Part shown: one piece after another, positions 40,056 through 50,339 of the stretch
How the letters are laid out: each line of letters begins with the position of its first letter
How positions within the stretch are numbered: position 1 is the first letter of the stretch
Assembly: GCA_016719925.1 (NCBI GenBank)
Contig: JADJYC010000004.1
Coordinates: 256,368-320,367 of the forward strand
Reading direction: 5' to 3'
Length of the DNA stretch: 64,000 nt
From: Crocinitomicaceae bacterium
GTDB lineage: Bacteria > Bacteroidota > Bacteroidia > Flavobacteriales_D > Crocinitomicaceae
The notes under the pieces: generated by a model
The model's database searches: none
What the model was told of the DNA's origin: nothing
Seen by the model: only the letters and a program-made list of their open reading frames with translations
Program-made: the position numbers and the translations under genes

Positions 40056-40778
40056 TCATTTATTTTTATTTGCCCTTGCCGCTTCGAATTCTTCTTTCTT
40101 CAAAAGTTTAAGCAAATCAAAAAAATTGCGGATATCTGTGTCACTTTTTGCGCCGGTGACACCTCTGATGTGACCATCTTTGTCAATCAGCACAAGCGAA
40201 TTCACAAATGCTTTGTTACCGATTTCACCAGCAGATGGAGTTGAAGGCTGATCAATAAACCGTTCACCATAATAATTGAAAGAGTAAAATGGCTTTACAT
40301 CACCTGAAGCAAACCACCACAGTGAATGATCATACACCTCCATTTCTTCAAGCAGAAGCTGAGATGGAATTGAATCCGGATTTCCGTTTTCATCTGTAAG
40401 CAGTGATATTACCCGTACATTTTTATAACTGTCTGAATGTTCAATCATTTTGGAGTATAAAATTTCATTGAACAAAACAAAACCTGGTCCGCACTCTTTA
40501 ATGTCCGGACAGGTATTCTGAATAGTTGTCAGAATAATGAATTTATCCCTGATTGAATCACGGTTTATTGTTTCACCGTCAAAAGAAATTAAACTGAATT
40601 CCGGAATCTGATAAGCAACGGAGTCTATAACATTTCCAGAGCTGTCATACTTATACTCATAACCAAGATAAGGCAGAACGATAAAATGATTTTTTACCGT
40701 ATGTGCAATCCACCAGATTGCAAAACCGGGACCCAGAAAAATAATCAAAATGGTAAAAACTCTTCTGAGACCAGGCAC
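40056..40778 (-). CDS. Divergent SCO-like thioredoxin-fold protein
   Basis: 240 residues with one N-terminal membrane anchor (VFTILIIFLGPGFAIWW). The SCO-like fold includes IPEFSLISFDGETI, FIILTTIQNTCPDIKECGPG and SLVLIDKDGHIRG. The cysteines are CPDIKEC, two residues longer than the SCO CxxxC, and the usual His ligand before the LID strand is not seen (KAFVNSLVLID). Copper binding is therefore doubtful; a thiol-redox role in oxidase assembly is possible. It follows subunit IV by 26 bp. Confidence 0.8.
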   Translation of the reverse strand: MPGLRRVFTILIIFLGPGFAIWWIAHTVKNHFIVLPYLGYEYKYDSSGNVIDSVAYQIPEFSLISFDGETINRDSIRDKFIILTTIQNTCPDIKECGPGFVLFNEILYSKMIEHSDSYKNVRVISLLTDENGNPDSIPSQLLLEEMEVYDHSLWWFASGDVKPFYSFNYYGERFIDQPSTPSAGEIGNKAFVNSLVLIDKDGHIRGVTGAKSDTDIRNFFDLLKLLKKEEFEAARANKNK

Positions 40779-40804
40779 TTTATGAAATAAGAGATTCTAA
40801 AAAG

Positions 40805-41179
40805 TTATTTCAGGAATTCCCAGGCATCATTTACGTAAGTTCCCTCCAAATAAAGGATGAAAACCAAGTAAAGAATAAAGACGATATACGGAACCAGAAT
40901 CATATACCGCAGATTTTTGCGTTCATCACCCAGGTGCATAAAAATCAGAACTATATAGCTAGCTTTTACAACAGTTAGGGCGATGTATCCGCATTTGATC
41001 AATAACCAAACCATAGCAGTCTGTTCTGCTTTTGGCAACATGGCACCAACAAGAACTTCAATAATTGTAATAATTGAAAGTATTGCTGTTACTTTCCAGA
41101 TCTTTTTGCGAACTACTTTACCTTGCTCTTCTGAGTGGTGATAATCCAACGAGTATTCAACGATGTCATCTCTTAACAT
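40805..41179 (-). CDS. Cytochrome c oxidase subunit IV family protein
   Basis: 124 residues with three membrane helices (ILSIITIIEVLVGAML, LIKCGYIALTVVKASYIVLIFMH, MILVPYIVFILYLVFIL) and the LGDERKNLRY loop seen in CtaF/COX4-like subunits of Bacteroidota oxidases. It likely stabilises the haem-copper oxidase. Co-linear with the two subunit III genes. Confidence 0.85.
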   Translation of the reverse strand: MLRDDIVEYSLDYHHSEEQGKVVRKKIWKVTAILSIITIIEVLVGAMLPKAEQTAMVWLLIKCGYIALTVVKASYIVLIFMHLGDERKNLRYMILVPYIVFILYLVFILYLEGTYVNDAWEFLK

Positions 41180-41203
41180 AACTCCGGTTTTTTAATACAA
41201 TAT

Positions 41204-41968
41204 TTATACAAGATAAAAGAAGGTAAATACAAATACCCAAACAAGATCCACAAAGTGCCAGTACAAACCAACTTTTTCCACCATCTCATAATGGCCTCTT
41301 TTGTGATAAACTCCTCTGATAACCTGACGTAAAACAAGCAGGTTAAAAATTACTCCTGTAAATACGTGGAATCCATGGAAACCAGTAATGAAGAAAAAGA
41401 AATTTGCATACAATGTGGGACCGTAAGAAACAACTTCTGTATGATTATGACCGTGTTCTCCGGGAGTCATGATCACTTCTCCTCCATAGGTATTGTGCTG
41501 CAAAGTTGCGTTATCATGCCAGGTAGTTAAGTCACCATCAGGACCGGCAATAAAAGTTGACCACTCCCAAACCTGAGATCCAAGGAAAATGAATCCACCA
41601 ATTACAGTAAGACCAAGCCATTTAATAACACCTCTTTTATCCATTCTGTGACCAGCTTCAACCGCAAGCACCATGGTTACTGAAGAAACGATGAGGATAA
41701 ACGTCATGAAAGCCACGTAAAGCAATGGCAGGTGAGCGTGTGTAAACGGGAAGTGAGTAAAGATTTCTTCACCCATCGGCCAACCGGCAACCCATTCAGG
41801 ATTAGCGAATTTTGCGAACCCTAATGCGCAGAGTAATCCACCAAAGGTTAATCCGTCAGATACGAGGAAAAACCACATCATCAGTTTTCCATAACTGACT
41901 TTAAAGGGAGATGTTCCGCCGCCCCATGCTGTAGAGGCATCCATTTGCTGAGAGTGTGCTCCTGACAT
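41204..41968 (-). CDS. Cytochrome c oxidase subunit III
   Basis: 254 residues, intact. Helices and motifs are typical of heme-copper oxidase subunit III: KLMMWFFLVSDGLTFGGLL, GWPMGEEIF, and LYANFFFFITGFHGFHVFTGV with the conserved His residues. The C-terminal VEKVGLYWHFVDLVWVFVFTFFYL is the strongest mark of the family. Subunits I and II are not in the window. Confidence 0.93.
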   Translation of the reverse strand: MSGAHSQQMDASTAWGGGTSPFKVSYGKLMMWFFLVSDGLTFGGLLCALGFAKFANPEWVAGWPMGEEIFTHFPFTHAHLPLLYVAFMTFILIVSSVTMVLAVEAGHRMDKRGVIKWLGLTVIGGFIFLGSQVWEWSTFIAGPDGDLTTWHDNATLQHNTYGGEVIMTPGEHGHNHTEVVSYGPTLYANFFFFITGFHGFHVFTGVIFNLLVLRQVIRGVYHKRGHYEMVEKVGLYWHFVDLVWVFVFTFFYLV

Positions 41969-41992
41969 ACGTAATTTTTTGTTTGTGCAAGT

Positions 41993-43047
41993 TTAATGAA
42001 TAAAAATTAAAAATCCGTACAAATAAATCCACAATATCCCCAAAAAATGCCAATAGATTGAACCTAACTGCATTCCAAGGTAATTGGACGACGAATATTT
42101 CTGTTGTATAGAACGAATCCAAATAACAAACAACGCTATAAATCCACCTATCAGATGGAGTACGTGCATTAAAACAAATGCAAATGTGTAAGCGCTTGCC
42201 TGATTTTCTGCTCCGTTCAAATCACTTTCTTCTTTCGCTTTTAGCGGTCTTCCGTCAATTGAAAAACGTCTGTTCTGGTATTCCAGTTTTTTCCCTTTAT
42301 ACCAGATTACAAAATCTTCACCATAACGCCCACTTACCATAAAATCACCACGGTTACTGACGCGGCTTTCAGAAAACCAATACAACTGATTCTGCATTTC
42401 AGGTGTGATGTTCTGATTTGCTATCTGCAATGCTTCATTCAAATAAGTGACCACCTGATCCTCATACTTGAGGGTAAAAGCGGTTCCGTAATCTGTAAGT
42501 TTGAATTTATGCTCTCTGTTATGCGGATCACTGCCTGCCATTAGTTCTTCGCAAAAATCAAGCATTGAATTATAAATCTCATCGCTCAGAATTTCACCCT
42601 GATAATAAAAATCATATCCGTCGAACGTGATTTCTTTTCCCTGATACAAAAGCGAATAATACAATCCGTACTTTCCGTAATTATTAATAACCGGAGTGTT
42701 CAGCGCATTTCCGTTGCGCTGCATTTCACGCCATCCGTTATATTGAAAAACAGTAAATAGAATTCCGGTAAGAAACGCAAGTCCAACCCAGATTTTCACA
42801 TGATTAAGCTGATCTTTTTTAATTGAACGGATTGCAAGAAACATGAACAGAGAACCTGCAATTACAAAAACTGTACTCCACAGAAATTCTGCCGGCTTTT
42901 TAAATTCCACCCAAAAAACTGAACCGCGGGAAACCAGATAAGCACTGGTTAATCCGGCAAAAATCATGATAATACTAAAAATAGAAAACCAAAGCAGATT
43001 TTTTTCGCTCGGGCATTTACAACCGGGTCAATTTCGAAGTTACTCAC
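41993..43047 (-). CDS. Cytochrome oxidase subunit III-like protein with large insertion, frameshifted at N-terminus
   Basis: The C-terminus (FVLMHVLHLIGGFIALFVIW, SIYWHFLGILWIYLYGFL) and N-terminus (MIFAGLTSAYLVSRGS) are those of the small second subunit III of Bacteroidota, normally about 195 residues. Here about 170 polar residues (NALNTPVINNYGK to NGAENQAS) separate helices III and IV. The true start is probably the GTG at 43047, overlapping the ctaB stop by 4 bp, with one A missing from the A7 (coding strand) at nt 42999-43005 (NARAKKNLLWF). About 351 residues. Confidence 0.82.
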
Positions 43048-43943
43048 GGACTTACTTTATCAAAAACGTACAAAAACTGAATTATCGGGAGATAAATAAA
43101 AGATGCAAACATCAGCGTTCTGGCCGCCTTATCTTCCAGATTCAAATACAATCTATAACCAATCAGAAAAAACCACAAACCGGAAATAGTTCCCAGTATC
43201 AGCGATAAATCTCCGGTAAAATCCAGAAACCACGGTAAAATTCCAACCGGTATCATTAAAAAGGAATATGCCATAATCTGAAAAGCAGAGGCTTTATTTT
43301 TACGTCCCTTTGAAGGCAACAGCGAAAAACCGGCACGTGCGTAATCATCATCCAGTACCCATGCAATTGCCCAGAAGTGCGGAAATTGCCATACAAACTG
43401 AATCAGAAACATAATTCCAACCAGCAAATTAAATTCACCTGTTACTGCAACAACACCAAGCATTGGCGGAATAGCACCCGGAAATGCACCCACGAAAACA
43501 GCCCAGGGAGTAATTCTTTTTAAAGGAGTGTAGAGAAAAACGTACATCACCAATGCAAGCAGGCCGAGTATTCCGGCAAAATAATTCAGTTGAAAAAGAA
43601 GTAAAAGACCAACAACTCCACAAACAAAGGAAACTACAAACGCTTCTGTTACAGACATTCTTCCTGAAGGAATTGGCCGGTTGGCTGTGCGGTTCATCAT
43701 TTTATCGAGATCACGTTCCAGAATCTGGTTAAAACCGTTTGAAGAACCGGTGATTAGAAATCCCCCTGCAACCAGATAGAAAAACCGGATATCGAAACTT
43801 CCTTCTGCAAAAAAATAACCGGCAATTGCTGAAAGTACAACCAATGTGGCCAGACGAAATTTCAGCAATAGCACATAATCCTTCCATTTTGAAACAGAAA
43901 TCTCTTTGTTTATTGCAGTATCTTTTGCCAACATGTTTTCCAA
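43044..43943 (-). CDS. ctaB: Protoheme IX farnesyltransferase (haem O synthase)
   Basis: UbiA-family prenyltransferase of 299 residues that makes haem O from protohaem, needed for the oxidase downstream. Seen: SSNGFNQILERDLDKMMNRTANRP with the Asp-rich prenyl-diphosphate site, YTPLKRITPWAVFVGAFPGA, and DDDYARAGFSLLP, with about eight helices. Start at 43943 or at the internal ATG 9 bp later. First gene of the oxidase run. Confidence 0.94.
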   Translation of the reverse strand: MENMLAKDTAINKEISVSKWKDYVLLLKFRLATLVVLSAIAGYFFAEGSFDIRFFYLVAGGFLITGSSNGFNQILERDLDKMMNRTANRPIPSGRMSVTEAFVVSFVCGVVGLLLLFQLNYFAGILGLLALVMYVFLYTPLKRITPWAVFVGAFPGAIPPMLGVVAVTGEFNLLVGIMFLIQFVWQFPHFWAIAWVLDDDYARAGFSLLPSKGRKNKASAFQIMAYSFLMIPVGILPWFLDFTGDLSLILGTISGLWFFLIGYRLYLNLEDKAARTLMFASFIYLPIIQFLYVFDKVSP

Positions 43944-44048
43944 TTGCGGGCAAATTTAATAAAACTGTTCGATGTGGGTGTTTAAATTGATTTCAGAATG
44001 ATTCCAAATTCAGATGTCTTGCTCAATGCAGAAGGAATGAGCTGATTT

Positions 44049-45593
44049 TCAGAAATCATTGTACCTGTTCCAGAACCTGGATTTAATACCTGCAAAAACA
44101 AAATGAGTATGATAGGTTTGATCAGAAGTCCACTGCATTCTGTAATTATAAGTGGCTGTAAAGTACAATTCAATTTTTTTAATCAGCGGTAATTCAAACA
44201 CAAGCTGCTCGTTCAAAACATTTGTTCGGTATCCCTGCATAATAAGATTATTGTAATCATGTGCACGATCAGAATAGGATCTGAAAATATCCTGACCATA
44301 ATTCAGCGAATCAGTATCAACACCAAAAGCAGCAAATGTCAGTTTGTGAGTAAACCGCATTTCATTTTTTTTATACGAAACGATATTCAGCAATTCATAA
44401 AAATTTGCTCCCAGAGGGTGTGTAACACTTGCATTGAGATGTCCATAATTCTGCACTGCATATTTATGCGAATAAGTATAAGGCCGAACCACATTAAACT
44501 CAACCTGAAAATAAAGATCTTTAACTATAAACTGATTTGTTTTATACCCCGCCTGAATGCCCCATTTATTTCCCCACCATTTATTTTGAGATTTAATTTC
44601 TTTCAGTAAAAACTCATCAATAATTATCTGAGAATAGACAGCGTGATGTTTGTTTACTTTGTATGTAAGATTTACCCCAAGCAAAACATTATCTGCAGAG
44701 CCGTTACTGTATTCAACCGGTCTGTAAAACACAACCGGATTCAGATAATTTATATCATATCCTCTGAAAGCAAGGGTATCTTTTGCCTGCCATACAACTG
44801 ATTCAAATACACTCAGATTAAATTCACGTGTAATATTCCAGCTCAGGTAATGAATGGAAGAAAATTTCATTCGGTCAAAATTTTTGTCAGAAGGATTAAC
44901 CGTGTTATTATTCCATACAGTATATAAATTGGTGTATTTGATTCCGCCAAAAGCGGTTTCAATTTTCAAAAAGGGATAATTGGACGCATTGTCTGACAAT
45001 AATAAAGAACGATATCCTTCACCCAAAAAATGTTTTGCATAACCCGTTGAAAAGGTAAAAATTTTATTAGGCTGATAAGCCAGAATAAATTCACTTCTCT
45101 GAAAAAGTTTACCGCTTATCGGTCGGGTTGTGCCGGCATCCATTGAAAAATTTTTCTGTAATGAGTCAGATACATAATCACCACCTGAAAAATAAGGAAG
45201 AAGTTTTGCTGTGAAGAAAAAATTCTTTCTTGCCAAATCAAATCCTGCACCTGCACCTGCTGAATATTTTAATGGTGAACCAATACTTAATCCTGATTCA
45301 AATCCTGCACCGATATCTGCAAGCGGATATACCCTGAAATTCAAATCATTTTCAGAATAAACAGTGCGCGTTTTATTGGTAAACAATAATTGTGTTTTTT
45401 GAAAAGGAAGTCCTTTATTACTAAAATGAATCAACGGCAAAACACCGCTGTGCAATTCCATTGAATCGGTCAGATAAATTTCAGAAAGTTCAATTCTGCT
45501 TCTGTAATTTAATGGTTCAACAAAATGCTGTGCATTTAAATGAACACAAGCAACCAAAAAAGCAAAAATCAGTATGATTTTATTCTGCTTCAT
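44049..45593 (-). CDS. Wzi/RemB-like outer-membrane protein 1
   Basis: 514 residues, signal peptide MKQNKIILIFAFLVACVHLNAQ, then a barrel-rich body with LFQRSEFILAYQPNKIFTF, GYAKHFLGEGYRSLLLSDN and YNYRMQWTSDQT. The GxGYRSLLLSD block is typical of the capsule-assembly Wzi/RemB family. Wzi binds capsule at the outer membrane; RemB is a Flavobacterium motility protein. Which applies is open. Its start overlaps the WecA-like gene by 14 bp. Confidence 0.82.
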   Translation of the reverse strand: MKQNKIILIFAFLVACVHLNAQHFVEPLNYRSRIELSEIYLTDSMELHSGVLPLIHFSNKGLPFQKTQLLFTNKTRTVYSENDLNFRVYPLADIGAGFESGLSIGSPLKYSAGAGAGFDLARKNFFFTAKLLPYFSGGDYVSDSLQKNFSMDAGTTRPISGKLFQRSEFILAYQPNKIFTFSTGYAKHFLGEGYRSLLLSDNASNYPFLKIETAFGGIKYTNLYTVWNNNTVNPSDKNFDRMKFSSIHYLSWNITREFNLSVFESVVWQAKDTLAFRGYDINYLNPVVFYRPVEYSNGSADNVLLGVNLTYKVNKHHAVYSQIIIDEFLLKEIKSQNKWWGNKWGIQAGYKTNQFIVKDLYFQVEFNVVRPYTYSHKYAVQNYGHLNASVTHPLGANFYELLNIVSYKKNEMRFTHKLTFAAFGVDTDSLNYGQDIFRSYSDRAHDYNNLIMQGYRTNVLNEQLVFELPLIKKIELYFTATYNYRMQWTSDQTYHTHFVFAGIKSRFWNRYNDF

Positions 45594-46665
45594 CCGTTAC
45601 ATTTTTTTTGTAATTCAGAAAAACATATCCGACAAATAAAACTGCAATACCAAGACTAATCAGAAAACTGATATTCGGATTTTCAAACTGAATGAAATAG
45701 GTTTGCGCAATGATGATAATACTGAAACAATAAACGGTTATGGTAGTTTTTTTGTGACTCTTATTCTGCTCCATCAGTTTATGGTGCAGGTGATTTCTGT
45801 CTGCGCTTAAAGGAGATCTTCCCTGTAAAGTTCGTATTGTAAAAACGCGCAATGTATCCAAAAGCGGATATGCGAGGATTGCCATTGCCGCTACCGGTGT
45901 AGAAATATTTCTGAAATCTTCAGGAATAAAATTAACAGGAGATTCGATCAGCTTAAATGCAAGTACACTCACTACTGCACCAATTATGAGTGAACCGGAA
46001 TCGCCCATAAAAATTCTTGCCGGATTAAAATTGAAAATTAAAAAACCAAACAAAGCACCCGCAAGTGAAAACGAAACTAATGCCCAGTGTTTATCTCCGC
46101 TGAAAGAAAACCACAAACCAAATGCAACGGCTGAAATCAAACCAACACCGGATGCCAAACCATCCACTCCATCAATCAGATTAATTGCATTGACAATTAC
46201 TATATATGTAAAGATAGAAATGAGAATACTTGCATACTCAGGCAATTCAATATCCATTCCCAACAATCCGTGAAAACTGGTAATACGGATTTCTCCCATC
46301 ACACATAATATAAATCCAACCATAATGTGAGCCATCAATTTTTTCATCGGTGACATTCCGATAATATCATCTTTCACACCAACAAAAAACAACAGTATCA
46401 AACTGGCCATCAGATATAGAAATTCACTCAGCTGATGATCACCACGAATATCCTGTACAGGAAACCAAAGGAAACAGGAAAAAATAAATGCACTGAAAAT
46501 AATCACACCACCAATAGTTGGCGTACTGCTTTTGTGAAGTTTGCGCGCCTCCTTCGGTTCGTCTACCAGATGTTTGATTTTTGCCACTTTGATCAGAACA
46601 GGTGTTGCAAGAAGCACCACACTGAATGAAGTAAGTAAAGCAAGTATTAAATGATAATCTTTCAT
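45580..46665 (-). CDS. Undecaprenyl-phosphate sugar-1-phosphate transferase (WecA/TagO type)
   Basis: 361 residues, about eleven helices, MraY/WecA superfamily. Seen: KLHKSSTPTIGGVIIF, GVKDDIIGMSPMKKL, NAINLIDGVDGLASGVG, FNPARIFMGDSGSL, and ADRNHLHHKLM with the His block typical of WecA. It starts polysaccharide synthesis by placing GlcNAc-1-P (or a similar sugar) on undecaprenyl phosphate. It sits between two Wzi-type genes, linking it to a surface polysaccharide. Confidence 0.9.
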   Translation of the reverse strand: MKDYHLILALLTSFSVVLLATPVLIKVAKIKHLVDEPKEARKLHKSSTPTIGGVIIFSAFIFSCFLWFPVQDIRGDHQLSEFLYLMASLILLFFVGVKDDIIGMSPMKKLMAHIMVGFILCVMGEIRITSFHGLLGMDIELPEYASILISIFTYIVIVNAINLIDGVDGLASGVGLISAVAFGLWFSFSGDKHWALVSFSLAGALFGFLIFNFNPARIFMGDSGSLIIGAVVSVLAFKLIESPVNFIPEDFRNISTPVAAMAILAYPLLDTLRVFTIRTLQGRSPLSADRNHLHHKLMEQNKSHKKTTITVYCFSIIIIAQTYFIQFENPNISFLISLGIAVLFVGYVFLNYKKNVTDEAE

Positions 46666-46674
46666 GTCAATTTT

Positions 46675-48273
46675 TTATAAATCAAATCTTCTGTTTCCCA
46701 ATCGCGTTCTTAAAGCGAAATAGAAATATTCCGTGTCTGCTCCGGTTAAATCACTGTTATCTCTTCTGAAAATATATCCGGCAGCAAGCTGTAAATTATA
46801 TCTTTTATTAAACCGGTATCCGGCCTCAAATTGATTGTAGAAAATTTTTGAACGCGTTAAAAAATCCAGCACAACAGTTGATACAGGTTCCATCACGGAA
46901 GTTCCCAGATTCAAACTATCATTTTGAAATGATGCTGAATAAACGGTGTGATTCTGAACAAACCATCTTTTGTACTGATAATTCAGCTGAAAAACAAGTT
47001 CATCAAAACCAGCGGTCAACGGATGAGCAAGTGAATAATTATAATGAGAAAAATTGACCCGCTTATTTTGATTCAGATAAGCATTTTGATCAGCATGATT
47101 GTACTCAGCTCTCATATCAAAATTCTTAACCAATAGATCATATGTCTTAAATCCGGCCTGCCATGCAGCAAGTTTATTATCATCCAGCACAGCCTGTCCG
47201 TAAAAATTAAATTTCATGAAATTTATATCCAGATTAAAACCAAGAATTGAATTGTAATTTGAATCTGAAGAATTCATCATAAATGAATTTGTAAGAATCA
47301 CCGGGTTCAGAAAACTGAAATTTGGCTGAACCGTTCCCAGCGAGTCTGTCTGTTTATAAACCGCCCCTTCAAATATTCCGATATTAATAAATTTATTGAC
47401 AGCAACATCCATATAATGAAAGACACCAATCTTTCTTTCGTACGTTGCTTCAGGCGTTGTATAATAAGGCAAACGGTAAAGATTGGTAAGTGACGCATAG
47501 GTAACCTGATATTGAATTCTGTTTTTCCAGAAGTTGGTTTCCATTTTCAAAAAAGGATAGTTACATGTGAAATCAGAAAGCAATAAAGACCGATGTCCGT
47601 TTCCGATAAACTGATTTCCGTTACCAAAATTCAGGTTGAAATATTTATTTGGTTCAATGGTAAAATATCCTTCAGCAAATGCAAAATCATAGCCTGTTTT
47701 TTTAAATGATTTTGTTCGCGCATAACCCGGCACAACACCATTAACCTGTTTATAGGTTGTTAAACCACCGCTCAGAATAAACTCACCGTGATCACTGAAA
47801 AGTTCACTCTGGTAATCCGGAACAAAAGCCTGATTTTCATAAAAGGTGGTGACAAATCCAACCTTGTCAAGAAATTTTGCCTGTACTCTGAGTCCTCTTG
47901 TATTCCAGTATTTATAATGCATTGAATCAATTCCGAAATCATGACCAAGCTCAAGTTCCAGAACCGGATCAACCGAGCACCAGTAATTTTCACCTTTAAA
48001 AATCAGAAAATTTTCCTTGAACAATTTCTGGGTGATCCAGTAATATTGTTTGCTGTTATCAGTATAAATACTATCAGCATTTGACCGGCTTTGAAGAATT
48101 GGTTTTGCAGAAAGATGCTGAGAATAAAAATCTTTATTTGAGGTATCTGAAAGAAAACGGCGCTGAACTTCACGGTGATAAAACTCTTCCAACGGAAAAG
48201 ACAATTGTGCGCGGGTCATATTTGAACCGTACAAAAGCAAGAGTACTATAAATACGAAAAAGTATCGCATCAA
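46675..48273 (-). CDS. Wzi/RemB-like outer-membrane protein 2
   Basis: 532 residues, N-terminal signal (YFFVFIVLLLLYGSNMTRAQ). Same family as the gene at 44 kb: FNLNFGNGNQFIGNGHRSLLLSD parallels its GEGYRSLLLSD, and both have NYPFLKxET next. The barrel strands end FYFALRTRLGNRRFDL. It lies 9 bp upstream of the WecA-like gene on the same strand and 31 bp after fcl. Paralogues by ancient duplication. Confidence 0.82.
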   Translation of the reverse strand: MMRYFFVFIVLLLLYGSNMTRAQLSFPLEEFYHREVQRRFLSDTSNKDFYSQHLSAKPILQSRSNADSIYTDNSKQYYWITQKLFKENFLIFKGENYWCSVDPVLELELGHDFGIDSMHYKYWNTRGLRVQAKFLDKVGFVTTFYENQAFVPDYQSELFSDHGEFILSGGLTTYKQVNGVVPGYARTKSFKKTGYDFAFAEGYFTIEPNKYFNLNFGNGNQFIGNGHRSLLLSDFTCNYPFLKMETNFWKNRIQYQVTYASLTNLYRLPYYTTPEATYERKIGVFHYMDVAVNKFINIGIFEGAVYKQTDSLGTVQPNFSFLNPVILTNSFMMNSSDSNYNSILGFNLDINFMKFNFYGQAVLDDNKLAAWQAGFKTYDLLVKNFDMRAEYNHADQNAYLNQNKRVNFSHYNYSLAHPLTAGFDELVFQLNYQYKRWFVQNHTVYSASFQNDSLNLGTSVMEPVSTVVLDFLTRSKIFYNQFEAGYRFNKRYNLQLAAGYIFRRDNSDLTGADTEYFYFALRTRLGNRRFDL

Positions 48274-48304
48274 TAGATTTCATACGGAATTCAGCAGTAT
48301 TTTG

Positions 48305-49241
48305 TTACGAATCCAGTTTCCCGGACTTTAAAGCGTCCTGATAAGCCAGTTGAATACCCTGTTCCAGATGCGTTGAATAGTTCCATCCGGCAGCCTTCAG
48401 ACGGGAAACATCCATTAGTTTTCTGGGTGTTCCATTTGGTTTAGACGTGTCAAATTTCAGTTCACCATCAAAGCCAACAATTTTTTTAACCAGCAGTGCA
48501 AGATCTTTAATTGAAATATCTGTACCCGACCCCACATTCATAAAAAGTTTTTCATTGTAGTGAAGCATGAGGTGAAGACAAGCCTGAGCCAGATCATCTA
48601 CATATAAAAACTCTCAGCGGTGAACCGTCTCCCCAAATTTCTACTTCTGCTTTATTTTCATTTTTAGCCAGATGGAATTTTTTAATCAATGCAGGAAGCA
48701 CATGACTGTTGTTTAAATCATAATTGTCATTAGGTCCGTAAAGATTAGTCGGCATGGCAGAAATAAAATTGCAGCCATACTGATCACGATACGCTTCACA
48801 CAATTTAATTCCCGCAATTTTAGCAATTGCATAGGGTTCGTTTGTTTGTTCCAGTAAACCGGTAAGCAGAAATTCTTCTTTCAGTGGCTGAGGAGCAAGC
48901 TTTGGATAGATGCATGATGAACCAAGAAAAAGTAATTTGGTAACGCCGGTTTTATAAGATGCATGAATGACGTTTGATGCGATCATGAGATTGTCATACA
49001 AAAATTCAGCACGATATGTATTGTTAGCCATAATACCACCCACTTTTGCGGCGGCAAGAAAAACAAATTCAGGCTTTTCAGATTCAAAAAAGGCATTGAC
49101 AGCAATCTGATTTTTCAGATCCAGTTCTTTAGATGATCTCACAAGAATATTTGAATATCCTTCTTTCTGAAGTAATCTTTGAATAGCTGATCCAACCATT
49201 CCGTTATGCCCTGCAATAAATATGCGAGAATCTTTTTTCAC
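48305..49241 (-). CDS. fcl: GDP-L-fucose synthase, frameshifted
   Basis: Epimerase-reductase that turns GDP-4-keto-6-deoxymannose into GDP-L-fucose. Seen: FIAGHNGMVGSAI, AAKVGGIMANNTY, LGSSCIYPKLAPQP, YAIAKIAGIKLCEAY and MPTNLYGPNDNYD. Two bases are missing near nt 48611-48616, where CTGAGAGTTTTT should read CTGAGAGAGTTTTT (PLREFLYVDDLAQACLHLM). The repaired protein is about 312 residues. Directly follows gmd, its substrate supplier. Confidence 0.93.
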
Positions 49242-49247
49242 CGGAAA

Positions 49248-50337
49248 TTATTCGTTGTAATTATTTACTTTATGACCGCCTTCATGCAGATATTTATCAC
49301 GCTCAAATAAGCGGATATCAGCCTGCATCATTTCTTTCACCAGCGCATCAAATGTGTATGTGTTTTTCCAGCCAAGCTGTTTTTTAGCTTTAGACGGATC
49401 TCCCAAAAGCAAATCAACTTCAGTAGGTCTGAAATATTTTGGATCAACCTCAACAATAATTTCTCCGGTTGCTTCATTGATTCCTTTTTCATTTACGCCT
49501 GTTCCCTCCCATTTAATTTTTATTCCCGCTTCACCAAAAGCTTTGTCAACAAACTCTCTAACCGGATGTGTTTCACCGGTGGCAAGCACAAAATCATCCG
49601 GCTCATTTTGCTGCAGAATCTGCCACATACCATAAACGTAATCTTTTGCATGCCCCCAGTCTCTTTTTGCATCGAGATTTCCGAGATATAATTTTTTCTG
49701 CAGACCCAATTTTATTCTTGCGGCTGCACGTGTAATTTTTCTTGTTACAAATGTTTCACCTCTCAACGGACTTTCATGATTAAAAAGAATTCCGTTGCAG
49801 GCAAACATGCCATAAGCTTCACGGTAATTTTTTACAATCCAGTAAGCATATAATTTTGCAACCGCATACGGACTTCTTGGATAGAAAGGAGTAGTTTCAC
49901 TTTGCGGTGTTTCAACCACTTTACCGTAAAGCTCAGAAGTAGAAGCCTGATAAAATTTTATTTTTATCCATTTTCAGAATGCGGATTGCCTCCAGCAGTC
50001 TTAATGTTCCTATCCCATCTGCGTTAGCGGTATACTCAGGAGTTTCAAAAGACACATGTACATGTGACATGGCTGCCAGATTATATATTTCATCCGGGCA
50101 GGTTTCCTGAACCAGACGAATTAAGTTGGTAGAATCTGTCAGATCACCGTAATGCAAAAACAGGTTTACATTTTTCTCATGTTCATCCTGATAAAGATGA
50201 TCGATACGATCTGTATTAAACAAAGAGGATCTTCTTTTTACACCGTGAACAATATATCCTTTTGACAAAAGAAGTTCAGCCAGATATGCTCCGTCTTGTC
50301 CGGTAATTCCGGTAATCAATGCTACTTTTTTACTCAT
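49248..50337 (-). CDS. gmd: GDP-mannose 4,6-dehydratase, frameshifted
   Basis: Makes GDP-4-keto-6-deoxymannose. Seen: VALITGITGQDGAYLAELL, GVKRRSSLFNTDRIDHL, NLAAMSHVHVSFE, TSELYGKV, YAVAKLYAYWIV and FNHESPLRGETFVTRKI. One extra base in the A5 (coding strand) at nt 49961-49965 breaks the frame; removing it gives KMDKIKFYQASTSELYG. About 363 residues from the ATG at 50337, which is just past the cysQ stop. Pairs with fcl for GDP-fucose. Confidence 0.94.
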
Positions 50338-50339
50338 AT

